Positions 40,613-49,588 of a DNA stretch of 64,000 nucleotides are shown here, piece after piece (the first letter of the stretch is position 1; the number at the start of each line of letters is the position of its first letter). Origin of the DNA: Leifsonia sp. ZF2019 (GTDB lineage: Bacteria; Actinomycetota; Actinomycetes; Actinomycetales; Microbacteriaceae); the NCBI RefSeq assembly GCF_019924635.1, contig NZ_CP065037.1, positions 3,348,001 through 3,412,000 on the forward strand. The letters are read 5' to 3'. Made by a program: the position numbers and the translations under genes. The notes under the pieces are model-generated. The model was not told the origin of the DNA, made no database searches, and was given only the letters and a program-made list of their open reading frames with translations.

Positions 40613-43534
40613 GTGAACACGCACTCCGCCCTGCCTCCTGCCGGACTCGTACAACCGACCCCGCCCACGCTCGACGCCGCGGAGGCCGAGGCCGTCGCGT
40701 TCGACGGATTCGGCGTCCGCGGCGTCGCGCACGCGCTCGGAAGCCATCAGGACCGCAACTTCCTCCTGCGGACCGAATCCGGCCGGCTCCTGCTCAAGGT
40801 GGCGAACCCCGGCACCACGGCCGAGGAGTTGGAGGCGCAGTCGGCGGCTGCAGCCCGCGTCGCCGACGTCACGGGGATCCGCGCCCCGCTCTCCCGCCCG
40901 CGCCAGGACGGCAGCACGGTCCACACATTCCACGAGGGCGGCCGGCCCGACGGACGGACGCTGAACGCGCGGCTGCTGGAGTACGTCGACGGAACACCGC
41001 TCGCGGGCGCCGGTCACCTCTCCCGTCCGAACACGCGCGCGATCGGCTCCCTCGCGGCCCAGGTGGACATCGCACTGGCCGAGCTCGACCACCCCGGCCT
41101 GGAACGCGTCCACCAGTGGGATCTGCGCCGCGCACCCCAGGTACTCGACGCACTCCTCCCGTTCGTTCGCGACGCGGCGTTGCGCGGTCGGCTGCTCGTC
41201 GCCGCCGAGTCGGCCTGGGCGCACGTGCAGCGCGTCGAGTCCCGGTTGCCGGTCCAACCGATCCACGGCGATCTGACGGACGACAACCTCGTCTCGGACG
41301 ACCCTGCCGGTCGGCGTCCCGACGGCGTGATCGACTTCGGCGACCTGAACCGCAGCTGGCGAGTGGCCGAGCCCGCGATCACGGTCTCGTCGCTGCTGCA
41401 CCATGCCGGGGGCGGCATCCAGACCGCCCTGCCCGCACTGGCGGCGTACGCCGCCGCGTCACCGCTCAGCCACGACGAGGCCGAGGCGCTCTGGCCCCTC
41501 GTCGTGCTCCGTGGCGCGGTGCTGATCGCCAGCGCGCACCACGTACTGGCGACCGATCCCGGCAACGGCTACGCCGCCGAGAACCTGACGCACGAGACGG
41601 CGATCTTCGAGCGCGCGACCGCCCTCCCGCTCGAGGTCGCCACCGCGCTGGTCATCGACGCGACCGGCCATGAACGCCCGCTCCTGGTCATGCCGGAAGC
41701 CGGGCCGCTCATCCCCGCCCTCGCCCCGGCCGATATCGCGGTCCTCGACTTCTCCGCGTCGAGCGAGGCGCTCGCGGGCGGCGTGTGGCTCGACGCGGAG
41801 GCGGAGACGAGGATCGCGGTCGAGGCCCTCGCCTCCGGCGCCCGCGCGACGCTGACGCGGTTCGCGGAGCCGCGACTGACCCGCTCCCGCCCCCTGGACC
41901 CCGCCGAGCCGGAGAACGCGGTGCTCGGCGTCGAGCTCACGTTCGCCGCACCCCAGCAACTCGTCGCGCCGTGGCCCGGTGTCGCGGACGTCTCGCCCGA
42001 CGGGGTCGAGCTCCGCGGAGGCGGCCTCCTGCTGCGACTGGAAGGGGCGGAGGCCGTCGTCGATCCGGGCACCGCCGTCGAGGCGGGGGACCCGGTCGGC
42101 GTGGCGGACGGAGCGTTGGCCCTTCGCGTGCAGCGGGCGGATGCCACGACGGTGTGGGCCACCCGACCCGCGCTCGTCGCCGCCTGGCGGGCGCTGGTCG
42201 CCGACCCGACGGACCTTCTGCTCGGCCGGGCCCCGTCGCCGACCGCTGCGCCCGCCGACGAGCTGCTCAGGCGGCGGGACCGCGCGTTCGCGCGTGTGCA
42301 GGAGCACTACTTCGATGAGCCTCCCGTCATCGTGCGCGGCTGGAAGCAGTACCTGATCGACGCCGACGCGCGCGTGTACCTGGACGTGCTCAACAATGTC
42401 AGCGCCATCGGGCACGCCCATCCCCGCGTCGCGTCGGCCGTCGGCCGGCAGCTCCGCACGCTGAACACGAACTCTCGTTTCAACTACCCGGCCGTGGTCG
42501 AGTTCTCCGAACGCCTGAGCGCCCTCCTGCCCGACGAACTCGACAGCGTCTTCCTCGTGAACAGCGGCTCGGAGGCCGTCGAGCTCGCCCTCCGGCTCGC
42601 TCGTGCGGCCACCGACCGGGAGGACGTCCTCACCATGCGGGAGGCCTATCACGGTTGGACCGGCCTCGCCGACGCCGTCTCGACCTCCCTTGCCGACAAT
42701 CCGCACGCGCTCTCCACCCGTCCCGGCTGGGTGCACACGGTGGACGCACCGAACAGCTATCGCGGCACCCACCGGGGCGCGGACGCCGGCGCGTACGCGC
42801 TCGACGCGGTCGCCGAGGTTCACCGTCTGGCGGCGGAGGGAACCCCGGTCGGCGCCGTCATCGCCGAGACGTTCTACGGCAACGCCGGCGGCATCCCGCT
42901 TCCGGACGGGTACCTCGCCTCGGTCTACGCCGCCGTCCGCGCGCACGGCGGCGTGACGATCGCCGACGAGGTGCAGGTCGGGTACGGCCGGCTCGGCCAG
43001 TGGTTCTGGGGCTTCGAGCAGCAGGAGGTCGTCCCCGACATCGTCGCCGTCGCCAAGGCGATGGGCAACGGCCACCCGCTCGGGGCGGTCATCACCTCGC
43101 GGGCGATCGCCGAGCGGTTCCGCACGCAGGGCTACTTCTTCTCCTCCGCGGGCGGGAGCCCCGTGTCCTGCGTCGTCGGCCTGACGGTCCTCGACGTCCT
43201 GCGCGACGAACGCCTCCAGGAGAACGCCGCAACCGTCGGCGCACACCTCGCGCGGCGGCTGCGCGAGCTCGGCGACCGCCACCCCCTCGTCGGGGCCGTG
43301 CACGGCTCCGGACTCTACCTCGGCCTCGAGTTCGTGCGCGACCGCGAGGCGCTCGAACCCGCCACGGAGGAGACCCGGGCGATCTGCGAGCGCCTCCGCG
43401 AGCTGGGCGTCATCGTGCAACCCACGAGCGACCGCCAATGCGTCCTGAAGATCAAGCCGCCGCTCTGCCTCACCATCGCCGACGCGGACGCATTCGTCGA
43501 GCGGCTGGACGAGGTTCTCACGTCCGGGTGGTGA
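40613..43534 (+). CDS. Phosphotransferase-class III aminotransferase fusion
   Basis: A 973-residue fusion. Residues about 25-340 are an aminoglycoside-phosphotransferase/choline-kinase-like fold with 'HGDLTDDNL' (His218, Asp220) and 'IDFGD' (about 243). About 350-540 is a middle beta domain as in related fused aminotransferases. About 550-970 is a class III PLP aminotransferase with 'YLDVLNNVSAIGHAHP', 'VNSGSEAVELALRLAR', 'IADEVQVGYGR' and the PLP Lys815 in 'AVAKAMGNGHPLGAV'. Relatives include ethanolamine-phosphate phospho-lyase and omega-amino acid aminotransferases. GTG 40613 follows GAAGGA. Placed behind the MOSC enzyme, it could phosphorylate and then deaminate an amino alcohol, or transaminate a released amino acid. 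Confidence 0.88.
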   Translation: MNTHSALPPAGLVQPTPPTLDAAEAEAVAFDGFGVRGVAHALGSHQDRNFLLRTESGRLLLKVANPGTTAEELEAQSAAAARVADVTGIRAPLSRPRQDGSTVHTFHEGGRPDGRTLNARLLEYVDGTPLAGAGHLSRPNTRAIGSLAAQVDIALAELDHPGLERVHQWDLRRAPQVLDALLPFVRDAALRGRLLVAAESAWAHVQRVESRLPVQPIHGDLTDDNLVSDDPAGRRPDGVIDFGDLNRSWRVAEPAITVSSLLHHAGGGIQTALPALAAYAAASPLSHDEAEALWPLVVLRGAVLIASAHHVLATDPGNGYAAENLTHETAIFERATALPLEVATALVIDATGHERPLLVMPEAGPLIPALAPADIAVLDFSASSEALAGGVWLDAEAETRIAVEALASGARATLTRFAEPRLTRSRPLDPAEPENAVLGVELTFAAPQQLVAPWPGVADVSPDGVELRGGGLLLRLEGAEAVVDPGTAVEAGDPVGVADGALALRVQRADATTVWATRPALVAAWRALVADPTDLLLGRAPSPTAAPADELLRRRDRAFARVQEHYFDEPPVIVRGWKQYLIDADARVYLDVLNNVSAIGHAHPRVASAVGRQLRTLNTNSRFNYPAVVEFSERLSALLPDELDSVFLVNSGSEAVELALRLARAATDREDVLTMREAYHGWTGLADAVSTSLADNPHALSTRPGWVHTVDAPNSYRGTHRGADAGAYALDAVAEVHRLAAEGTPVGAVIAETFYGNAGGIPLPDGYLASVYAAVRAHGGVTIADEVQVGYGRLGQWFWGFEQQEVVPDIVAVAKAMGNGHPLGAVITSRAIAERFRTQGYFFSSAGGSPVSCVVGLTVLDVLRDERLQENAATVGAHLARRLRELGDRHPLVGAVHGSGLYLGLEFVRDREALEPATEETRAICERLRELGVIVQPTSDRQCVLKIKPPLCLTIADADAFVERLDEVLTSGW

Positions 43535-43708
43535 GTCCGAAGGAGCGGAGAACCGGGGCGGGTTCGCGGAGACCGGTCGATCACGAGACGGCTGACCGGG
43601 CTCCGCGACGGCGACGCGCGTGGTCCGCCCCGGGAAGCGTGGCCGCTCGCCGGTTCCCCGCCTGAGGCCGGCCACGGCTGTCGTCATCCGATCTCGCGGT
43701 GACCTAGG

Positions 43709-43729
43709 TTGTCGACAATCGACATTCGA
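43709..43729. promoter_or_regulatory. GntR-type operator before the sugar transporter
   Basis: The perfect 10-bp palindrome TTGTCGACAA (43709-43718) overlaps a second half-site TCGACATTCGA (43719-43729). It lies 33 bp upstream of the MFS sugar transporter start. The core TTGTCGACA recurs at 45898 and 55488. Confidence 0.65.
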
Positions 43730-43761
43730 GATACGATGCAGTTCTTCACGAGGGAGTTCAT

Positions 43762-45237
43762 GTGTCTGTCACAACCACGCCGCCGGCGAGACTGCAGAGT
43801 CGTTCCCGGGTCATCCTCTTCTCCGTCGTCGCCGCGATCGGCGGCTTCCTGTTCGGGTTCGACACGGCCATCATCAACGGCGCGGTCGATCCGATCGAGA
43901 AGAGCTTCCACCTCTCCTCCGTGGGCATCGGCGTGGTCGTGTCCATCACACTCTTCGGGGCCGCGCTCGGAGCGTTCTCCACCGGATGGCTCGCGGATCG
44001 GATCGGCCGGCCCCGGGTCATGCTGATCGCTGCGGTCGTCTTCGCCGCATCGGCAGTGGGGTGCGGCCTCTCCACCGGATTATGGGACCTGAGCTTCTGG
44101 CGGCTGCTGATCGGCGTCTCAGTCGGAGCCGTCACGGTGATCGGACCGCTCTACATCTCGGAGATTGCGCCGGCGCACATCCGAGGACGGCTGTCGTCCC
44201 TCCAGCAGATGGCGATCGTCCTGGGCATCTTCGCGGCGCTGCTCTCCGATGCGTCGATCGCGGCCGGCCTCTCGGGAGCGGACGCTCTCCACTTCCTCGG
44301 CTTGCCGGCATGGAGGTGGATGTTCATCGCTGGGGTTGTGCCCGCCGTCGTCTACGGCTTCGCATCCTTCCTGGTGCCCGAGTCGCCTCGCTACCTGGTG
44401 GCGCGCGGACGTGACGACGCAGCCCTGCGGGTCCTCCAACGGCTCGAGAACGACTCGGCCGATGCGTCGGCCGCGAAGGTCCTCGAGATTCGTGCGACGC
44501 TCGATTCGGCGACTCGGCCGCGATTCTCCGACCTCCTCTCCCGGCGAACCGGGTTCCTGCCGATCGTGTGGATCGGCATCGCACTGGCGGCGCTGCAGTC
44601 ACTCGTCGGCATCGACGTGATCTTCTACTACTCGACCTCTCTGTGGCAGTCCGTCGGTTTCTCCGAGTCCGCCTCCTTCGGCCTGTCCGTCTTCAGCTCG
44701 ATCGTCAACGTCGTCGCGACGGTCGTCGCCATCCTCCTCATCGACCGCGTCGGCCGACGGCGACTCCTCCTCATCGGGTCGGCGGGGATGTTCGTCAGTC
44801 TCGCCGTCGTCGCCATCGGCTTCTCGAGCGCCACGACGATCGACGGCGCACTGGTGCTCGCAGACGACTGGGGCGTGCTCACCCTCATCGGCGCGAACGT
44901 GTTCGTCATCGCCTTCGCGATCTCGTGGGGACCCGTCGTATGGGTGCTCCTCGGCGAGATGTTCCCCAACCGCATCCGCGGCATCGCCCTCTCCGTCGCA
45001 GCCACCGCCAACTGGACGTGCGAGGTCATCCTCAATCTGACGTTCCCGACGCTGCGCGACATCTCGCTCTCCGGAAGCTACGCCATCTACGCGGTGATGG
45101 CGCTCGTGTCCTGGTTCGTCGTCTACTTCGGCGTCCGCGAGACCCGCGATCGCGAGCTGGAGGAGATGACGTCGAGCGTGAGCGCGGCGGCGGTCCGCCC
45201 GCGACCGCTTCCTAGGCGCCGGTCGGCGGCTCGCTGA
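43762..45237 (+). CDS. MFS sugar porter
   Basis: A 491-residue, 12-helix sugar porter of the major facilitator superfamily. Family marks are 'GGFLFGFDTAIINGA' (helix 1), 'GWLADRIGRPRVML' (motif A), 'PESPRYLVARGR' after helix 6, 'ALQSLVGIDVIFYYSTSLW' in helix 7 and 'LIDRVGRRRLLLIGSAGM'. It probably imports a hexose, pentose or sugar acid by proton symport. GTG 43762 follows GGGAG. A GntR-type palindrome lies just upstream, and its stop region overlaps the convergent gntR gene by 26 bp, so it forms a unit with the regulator and the catabolic genes. Confidence 0.9.
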   Translation: MSVTTTPPARLQSRSRVILFSVVAAIGGFLFGFDTAIINGAVDPIEKSFHLSSVGIGVVVSITLFGAALGAFSTGWLADRIGRPRVMLIAAVVFAASAVGCGLSTGLWDLSFWRLLIGVSVGAVTVIGPLYISEIAPAHIRGRLSSLQQMAIVLGIFAALLSDASIAAGLSGADALHFLGLPAWRWMFIAGVVPAVVYGFASFLVPESPRYLVARGRDDAALRVLQRLENDSADASAAKVLEIRATLDSATRPRFSDLLSRRTGFLPIVWIGIALAALQSLVGIDVIFYYSTSLWQSVGFSESASFGLSVFSSIVNVVATVVAILLIDRVGRRRLLLIGSAGMFVSLAVVAIGFSSATTIDGALVLADDWGVLTLIGANVFVIAFAISWGPVVWVLLGEMFPNRIRGIALSVAATANWTCEVILNLTFPTLRDISLSGSYAIYAVMALVSWFVVYFGVRETRDRELEEMTSSVSAAAVRPRPLPRRRSAAR

Positions 45238-45874
45238 AGTGGGTGCGGATATGGTCCACGACTGCTTTCTCGGCGCTGGCGGCGTCCCCGCCCTTCAGGA
45301 CGGCGATGAGCTCCCGATGCTGGGCCGCGACATCCGACGGATTGCCGTAGTAGGACGCGTCACGACGGAAGTACGCACGCACGCGGGGCTGGATGGAACG
45401 CCAGATCTGCAGACAGTGCTGCTGACCGGAGAAAAGGACGACCGCCTCGTGGAAGCGGACGTCGTCGTCGGCGATCTCACCGAGGTCTCCGCGCGCCGCG
45501 GCCCGCTCCATGCTCTCGACGATGCCTTCGAGCGCGCGGAAGTCGTCCTCGCTCATGCGATCCATCGCCTTGCGGAACGCGAACTGCTCCAGCGCGATCC
45601 GGACGGGGACGAGGACGTTCTCTATCTCCTCCTGGCTGACCCCGAGCACCTCGGTCCCACGGTACGGGTACGAGACGATGAGGCCCTCTTGCTCGAGCTG
45701 GCGCAACGCCTCGCGCACGGGTGCCCTGCTGGTGCCGAGCTGGTGAGCGACGTCGAGCTCGACCAGCTTGTAACCCGGGGGGAGCTCACCGGAGGTGATG
45801 GCCTCGCGGAGGACACCGGCCACGCCCTCACGACGGGACGTGGACGGAAGAGCGCGGAGCGGCAGCGTTGACAT
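45212..45874 (-). CDS. GntR/FadR-family regulator of the sugar-acid cluster
   Basis: A 220-residue GntR regulator of the FadR/VanR branch: winged helix at about 12-78 ('VAGVLREAITSGELPPGYKLVELDVAHQLGTSRAPVREALRQLEQEGLI') and an all-helical FCD sensor domain (about 90-210; 'DDDVRFHEAVVLFSGQQHCLQIWR', with metal-ligand Asp and His residues). FCD domains often bind sugar acids such as galactonate or glucuronate. It is divergent from the dehydratase operon, with a TTGTCGACATTCGA site between them, so self-regulation is likely. Confidence 0.9.
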   Translation of the reverse strand: MSTLPLRALPSTSRREGVAGVLREAITSGELPPGYKLVELDVAHQLGTSRAPVREALRQLEQEGLIVSYPYRGTEVLGVSQEEIENVLVPVRIALEQFAFRKAMDRMSEDDFRALEGIVESMERAAARGDLGEIADDDVRFHEAVVLFSGQQHCLQIWRSIQPRVRAYFRRDASYYGNPSDVAAQHRELIAVLKGGDAASAEKAVVDHIRTHFSEPPTGA

Positions 45875-45897
45875 TCCTCCATGTTAGCCGTTGTTTT

Positions 45898-45915
45898 TTG
45901 TCGACATTCGACGAA
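45898..45915. promoter_or_regulatory. GntR-type operator between gntR and the dehydratase operon
   Basis: TTGTCGACATTCGACGAA occupies the 63-bp divergent gap, 24 bp from the gntR start and 23 bp from the dehydratase start. It shares the first 13 bases TTGTCGACATTCG with the site before the ABC operon at 55488-55500. Confidence 0.65.
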
Positions 45916-45937
45916 CGAGTAAGAAACGAGAGAAGTA

Positions 45938-47077
45938 GTGAAAATCACCAGAATTGAGACATGCGGTCTCCGCGGCGCGACGCCCGAGGGCGGCTGGTCG
46001 AACGAGTTGCGACCCGACGACGTGGTCCACACGCTCGTCGCGGTGCACACCGACGCGGGCGTGGTCGGGATCGGGAGCGCGTTCACCACTCAGCACCTCG
46101 TCGACGCCGCACTCGAGGTGCTCTCGCCTCTGCTCCTCGGCGAGGAAGCCCTCGATGTGGAGCGTCTCACGGAAACGCTCCACCAGAGCGCCTTCTGGAT
46201 GGGCCGTGGCGGAAGCCTCACACACGCCACGAGCGCCATCGACATCGCCCTGTGGGATGTCGTGGGGCAGGCCCTCGGGCAACCGGTCGGTCGACTCCTC
46301 GGCGGCCGTCATCGAGAACTCGTGCGGCCCTACGCGTCGCTTCTCATGGACGAGCCCGCGATCCTCCGCGACAACCTGACCGCGATGGTCGATGCCGGAT
46401 TCGAGGCCTTCAAGATCGGCTGGTGGAAGTTCGGGAGGGTGGACGCAGCGACAGACGAACGCACCGTCGCGGCCGCACGAGAGGCGGTCGGCGACCGGTT
46501 GCTCGCTGTAGACGCAGGCGGCTCGGAGGCGTTCTTCCCCGGGACGCTGGCGTGGGCCAAGCGGACGGCTGCGATGTTGAGGGACTACGACGTCGCGTGG
46601 TTCGAGGAGGCGCTCCCTCCCGAGGACATCGACGGTTTCGTGGAGCTGCGCGCGTCCTCCCCCGTTCCGATCAGCGGTGGCGAAGTGCTCACCCGGCGGC
46701 AGAGCTTCCAGCCCTACCTCGAAAGGCGGGCGTTCGACATCGTCCAGCCGGACACGACGAAAGGCGGCGGCCTCAGCGAGTCGCGGCGGATCGGCTGGAT
46801 GGCCGCTGACCACGGCGTCCGTCTCGTTCCGCACGGATGGAACACGGGCGTCGGCCTCGCCGCCGACCTGCAGCTCGCCTCCGCGCTCCCGGGCACGGAC
46901 CTGGTGGAGTACAAGACGGGGTCGGCGTACGTCGACGATCTCGTGAGCGGCGGATGGCGCCTCGACGCGGATGGAACCCTCGCCATCCCGTCGGCACCCG
47001 GCTTGGGCATCTCCCTCGACGCCGACGCGCTCGGTCGCTACGGCACGAACCCGCGTTTCGCGGACGTCGAGCGATGA
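45938..47077 (+). CDS. Enolase-superfamily sugar-acid dehydratase
   Basis: A 379-residue mandelate-racemase-subgroup enolase. Metal ligands are Asp192 ('VDAGG'), Glu223 or Glu224 ('WFEEAL') and Glu249 ('SGGE'); the acid/base set includes Lys159 ('FKIGWWKFG') and the Asp272/His299 dyad ('QPDTTKGGG', 'VPHGWNTG'). Such enzymes remove water from aldonates (galactonate, gluconate, rhamnonate) to give 2-keto-3-deoxy acids. That role is supported by the following aldolase and kinase genes, joined by ATGA overlaps. The exact substrate cannot be read. GTG 45938 follows GAGAGAAG. Confidence 0.9.
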   Translation: MKITRIETCGLRGATPEGGWSNELRPDDVVHTLVAVHTDAGVVGIGSAFTTQHLVDAALEVLSPLLLGEEALDVERLTETLHQSAFWMGRGGSLTHATSAIDIALWDVVGQALGQPVGRLLGGRHRELVRPYASLLMDEPAILRDNLTAMVDAGFEAFKIGWWKFGRVDAATDERTVAAAREAVGDRLLAVDAGGSEAFFPGTLAWAKRTAAMLRDYDVAWFEEALPPEDIDGFVELRASSPVPISGGEVLTRRQSFQPYLERRAFDIVQPDTTKGGGLSESRRIGWMAADHGVRLVPHGWNTGVGLAADLQLASALPGTDLVEYKTGSAYVDDLVSGGWRLDADGTLAIPSAPGLGISLDADALGRYGTNPRFADVER

Positions 47078-47703
47078 GACCGGGACCAGCCTCCCGCCGC
47101 CTCATCGCCGTGCTGCGCGCCGAGCACGCCTCGGCCTACCGCCCCGTCGTCCGAACGCTCGTCGAATGCGGTATCCGCGAGATCGAGCTGACGCTCACTA
47201 CGCCGGAGACCCTGCGCGACGTCCGCAGCCTCAGAGAGGAGTTCGGCCGGGACGCCTCGATCGGCGTCGGTACGGTCACCAGCGAGGAGCTCGCGCGACG
47301 GGCGCTCGACGCGGGAGCCCAGTTTCTCGTCACACCGGGCCTCGTCCCCGGCGTGCCGGCGTCGGCCTCGCGACTCGGCGTGCCGACCATCATGGGCGCG
47401 CTGACGCCGACGGAGGTCCTTGCGGCGACGAATGCCGGCGCGGACGCGGTGAAGATCTTCCCCGCTTCCGCGGTCGGACCGGGATACCTCCGCCAGCTGC
47501 GTGGCCCCTTCCCGTCGCTGGCGGCCATCCCCTCGGGCGGGGTCGAGATCGCCGATGCGGACGGATGGTTCGCCGCCGGTGCTGTCGCCGTCTCGATGGG
47601 CGGCCCTCTGATCGGCGACGCGCTCGCCGGCGGATCGCTCGCCGAGCTCCGCGAGCGGGCCGCGCGACTGGTCGCGGCGGCGGGCGGAGTCGGCACACCA
47701 TGA
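47074..47703 (+). CDS. KDPG/KDPGal-type aldolase
   Basis: A 209-residue class I aldolase that splits 2-keto-3-deoxy-6-phosphoaldonates into pyruvate and glyceraldehyde 3-phosphate. The Schiff-base Lys127 is in 'GADAVKIFPAS', the proton-relay Glu38 in 'IREIELTLTTPE', and 'LVTPGLVP' and 'IPSGGV' are typical. The ATG overlaps the dehydratase stop and its own stop overlaps the kinase start (both ATGA). Whether gluco- or galacto-configured substrate is preferred is unknown. Confidence 0.92.
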   Translation: MRPGPASRRLIAVLRAEHASAYRPVVRTLVECGIREIELTLTTPETLRDVRSLREEFGRDASIGVGTVTSEELARRALDAGAQFLVTPGLVPGVPASASRLGVPTIMGALTPTEVLAATNAGADAVKIFPASAVGPGYLRQLRGPFPSLAAIPSGGVEIADADGWFAAGAVAVSMGGPLIGDALAGGSLAELRERAARLVAAAGGVGTP

Positions 47704-48665
47704 CGACGACCCACGCCCGCGTGCTCGTCGTGGGCGAGACCATGGGGCTGCTCACGAGCGGCGCCCATCTGCGTGCGGGGGGCCCGGTCCGCTTCTCCGT
47801 CGGCGGAGCGGAGACCAACACCGCCATCGGGCTCCGCCGCCAGGGGATCCCCGTCCGCTGGCTGACCCGGCTGGGCGACGACGCCGTCGGCGAGTCCGTC
47901 CTCGCTGCGATCCGCTCCGAGGACGTCGAGGCCGTGGCAGCGCTCGATCCACTCCGGCCCACCGGCCTCATGATGAAAGAGGCCAGGCCGGGCGGGCTGA
48001 CCCGGGTCTCTTACTACCGCTCGGGCAGCGCCGCCTCGGCGCTGAGCGCAGCAGATGTTCGGGTGGAGCTTCTCGACGGAGTCGAACTGCTGCATGTGAC
48101 GGGAATCACCCCTGCACTGTCCGACTCCGCCGCCTCCGCCGTGATCGAGGCCGTCCGGCTCGCCCGCGCGTGCGACATCCGGGTCAGCCTCGACGTCAAC
48201 TACCGCTCGTCGCTGTGGTCCCGCGAGCAGGCCGGCGAGCGGCTCGCCGGCGTGGCATCGCTGGCGGACATCGTGTTCGGCGATCGCCAGGAGCTCGAGC
48301 TCCTGATCGACGCGTCCACGACGGCGACGGTCTCCGATGAGGCCCTCCTCGACACCATCGCCGGCATCGGTCCCGGTGAGGTCGTGCTCAAGCGTGGCGA
48401 GCGCGGAGCTGTAGCTCTCGCCGACGGATGCGTGCGCCATCAGGCGGTCTTCCCCATCACGCCCGTCGACACCGTCGGGGCCGGCGATGCCTTCGTGGCG
48501 GGGTACCTCGCCGGCGTGCTGGATGCCCGACCGCTCGACGATCGACTACGACGCGCGTGCGCGTGCGGAGCGCTGGCGTGCCTGAGTGAAGGCGACTGGG
48601 AGGGCTCCCCGACCGTCGCTGAGCTCGCCGCGTTCCTCGGGGGCGGTGACCCCGTTCTCCGCTGA
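47700..48665 (+). CDS. 2-Keto-3-deoxy-aldonate (KDG-type) kinase, PfkB family
   Basis: A 321-residue PfkB kinase. The N-terminal signature 'FSVGGAETNTAIGLRRQG' and the C-terminal 'DTVGAGDAFVAGYLAG' with catalytic Asp263 are intact, and 'SLDVNYRSSLWS' is typical of KDG kinases. It would phosphorylate the dehydratase product at C6 for the aldolase encoded just before it. It closes the three-gene rightward operon and faces the SDR operon across 134 bp. Confidence 0.9.
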   Translation: MTTTHARVLVVGETMGLLTSGAHLRAGGPVRFSVGGAETNTAIGLRRQGIPVRWLTRLGDDAVGESVLAAIRSEDVEAVAALDPLRPTGLMMKEARPGGLTRVSYYRSGSAASALSAADVRVELLDGVELLHVTGITPALSDSAASAVIEAVRLARACDIRVSLDVNYRSSLWSREQAGERLAGVASLADIVFGDRQELELLIDASTTATVSDEALLDTIAGIGPGEVVLKRGERGAVALADGCVRHQAVFPITPVDTVGAGDAFVAGYLAGVLDARPLDDRLRRACACGALACLSEGDWEGSPTVAELAAFLGGGDPVLR

Positions 48666-48783
48666 GCCGCCGCTGGCGACCGGTGCGGCCGTGACGGAGT
48701 CGCGTCAGCCGGCTCTCCGACGGTGCCGACCGGCCCGCGCGCCCGGACGCTGCCCACCTGATCGGCGGCGGCGAGAACCTCGA

Positions 48784-48800
48784 AGACGGCCCGGCCGTCT
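48784..48800. terminator. Short hairpin between convergent operons
   Basis: AGACGGCC-C-GGCCGTCT is a perfect 8-bp stem with a one-base centre, touching the stop codon of the leftward SDR gene. It could end transcription from either side, although the loop is too tight to form without opening the inner pairs. Confidence 0.4.
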
Positions 48801-49588
48801 CAGAAGTCGTTGGCGCTCTTCGCCATGAGGCCGCCGTCGCAGACGAGATGGCTCCCGGTGACGTACGAGCTCTCTCGACTCAGCAGCCAGAAGGCCGCAT
48901 CGGCCACCTCCCCGGGCTCAGCCATCCGCGCCAGGGGTATCTGTACCTCCGCGAGCTTCTGCAGGCGCCGGCGTTCGGCCTCCCGTTCGACACCCTCGAG
49001 ACCGAAGTAGAGCATCGGCGTGTCGGTCGCGCCGGGTACGAGGCCGTTCACCCGGATACCGTCCGTCGCGAGGTCGAGCGCGGCGGCTCGGACGAGCGCC
49101 GAGACCCCGCCCTTCGACGCCCCGTACGCGGCGTTGCCACCCCCCGCGAACCCGACGAAGGCGGAGGGCGAGGAGACACAGACGATCGCCCCGCCCCGAC
49201 CGGCGCTGCGCATCAGCCGAGCGGCGGCCTGCACCGTGAGGAAGGTTCCGGTGAGGTTCGTGTCGATGACCCGCTGCCACGTGTCCACGCCGAGCTCGGC
49301 GACGTGGCCGTTGAGCTCGATCCCCGCATTCGCCACGACCCCGTCCACGCTGCCCAGCTCCGCCGAAGCGCGTTCGAAAGCACCGAAGACGTCCTCCTCG
49401 CGTGACACGTCTCCCCCGAGGGCGAGAGTGCGGGAGCTTCCGGCCGCCTCGCACTCACGCGCAACCTCCCTGGCCCGGGTGAGATCCCGGTCGAGCACCG
49501 CGACGAAGCGGCCGGCACGGGCGACGCGCAGGGCGATCGCCCTCCCGATCCCGCTCCCTCCGCCCGTGATCACCACTGTCTCAGTCAT
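48800..49588 (-). CDS. SDR-family dehydrogenase, probable sugar dehydrogenase
   Basis: A 262-residue short-chain dehydrogenase of the classical type: cofactor loop 'TGGGSGIG' (8-15), 'NAG' (87-89), Ser140 region, and the Tyr155-x3-Lys159 pair in 'YGASK'. Asp33 in 'VLDRD' indicates NAD over NADP. As the last gene of the ABC operon, next to a mutarotase, it likely oxidises the sugar at C1 to a lactone/aldonate that feeds the dehydratase encoded on the other strand. ATG 49588 follows GGAGGA and overlaps the mutarotase stop. Confidence 0.87.
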   Translation of the reverse strand: MTETVVITGGGSGIGRAIALRVARAGRFVAVLDRDLTRAREVARECEAAGSSRTLALGGDVSREEDVFGAFERASAELGSVDGVVANAGIELNGHVAELGVDTWQRVIDTNLTGTFLTVQAAARLMRSAGRGGAIVCVSSPSAFVGFAGGGNAAYGASKGGVSALVRAAALDLATDGIRVNGLVPGATDTPMLYFGLEGVEREAERRRLQKLAEVQIPLARMAEPGEVADAAFWLLSRESSYVTGSHLVCDGGLMAKSANDF

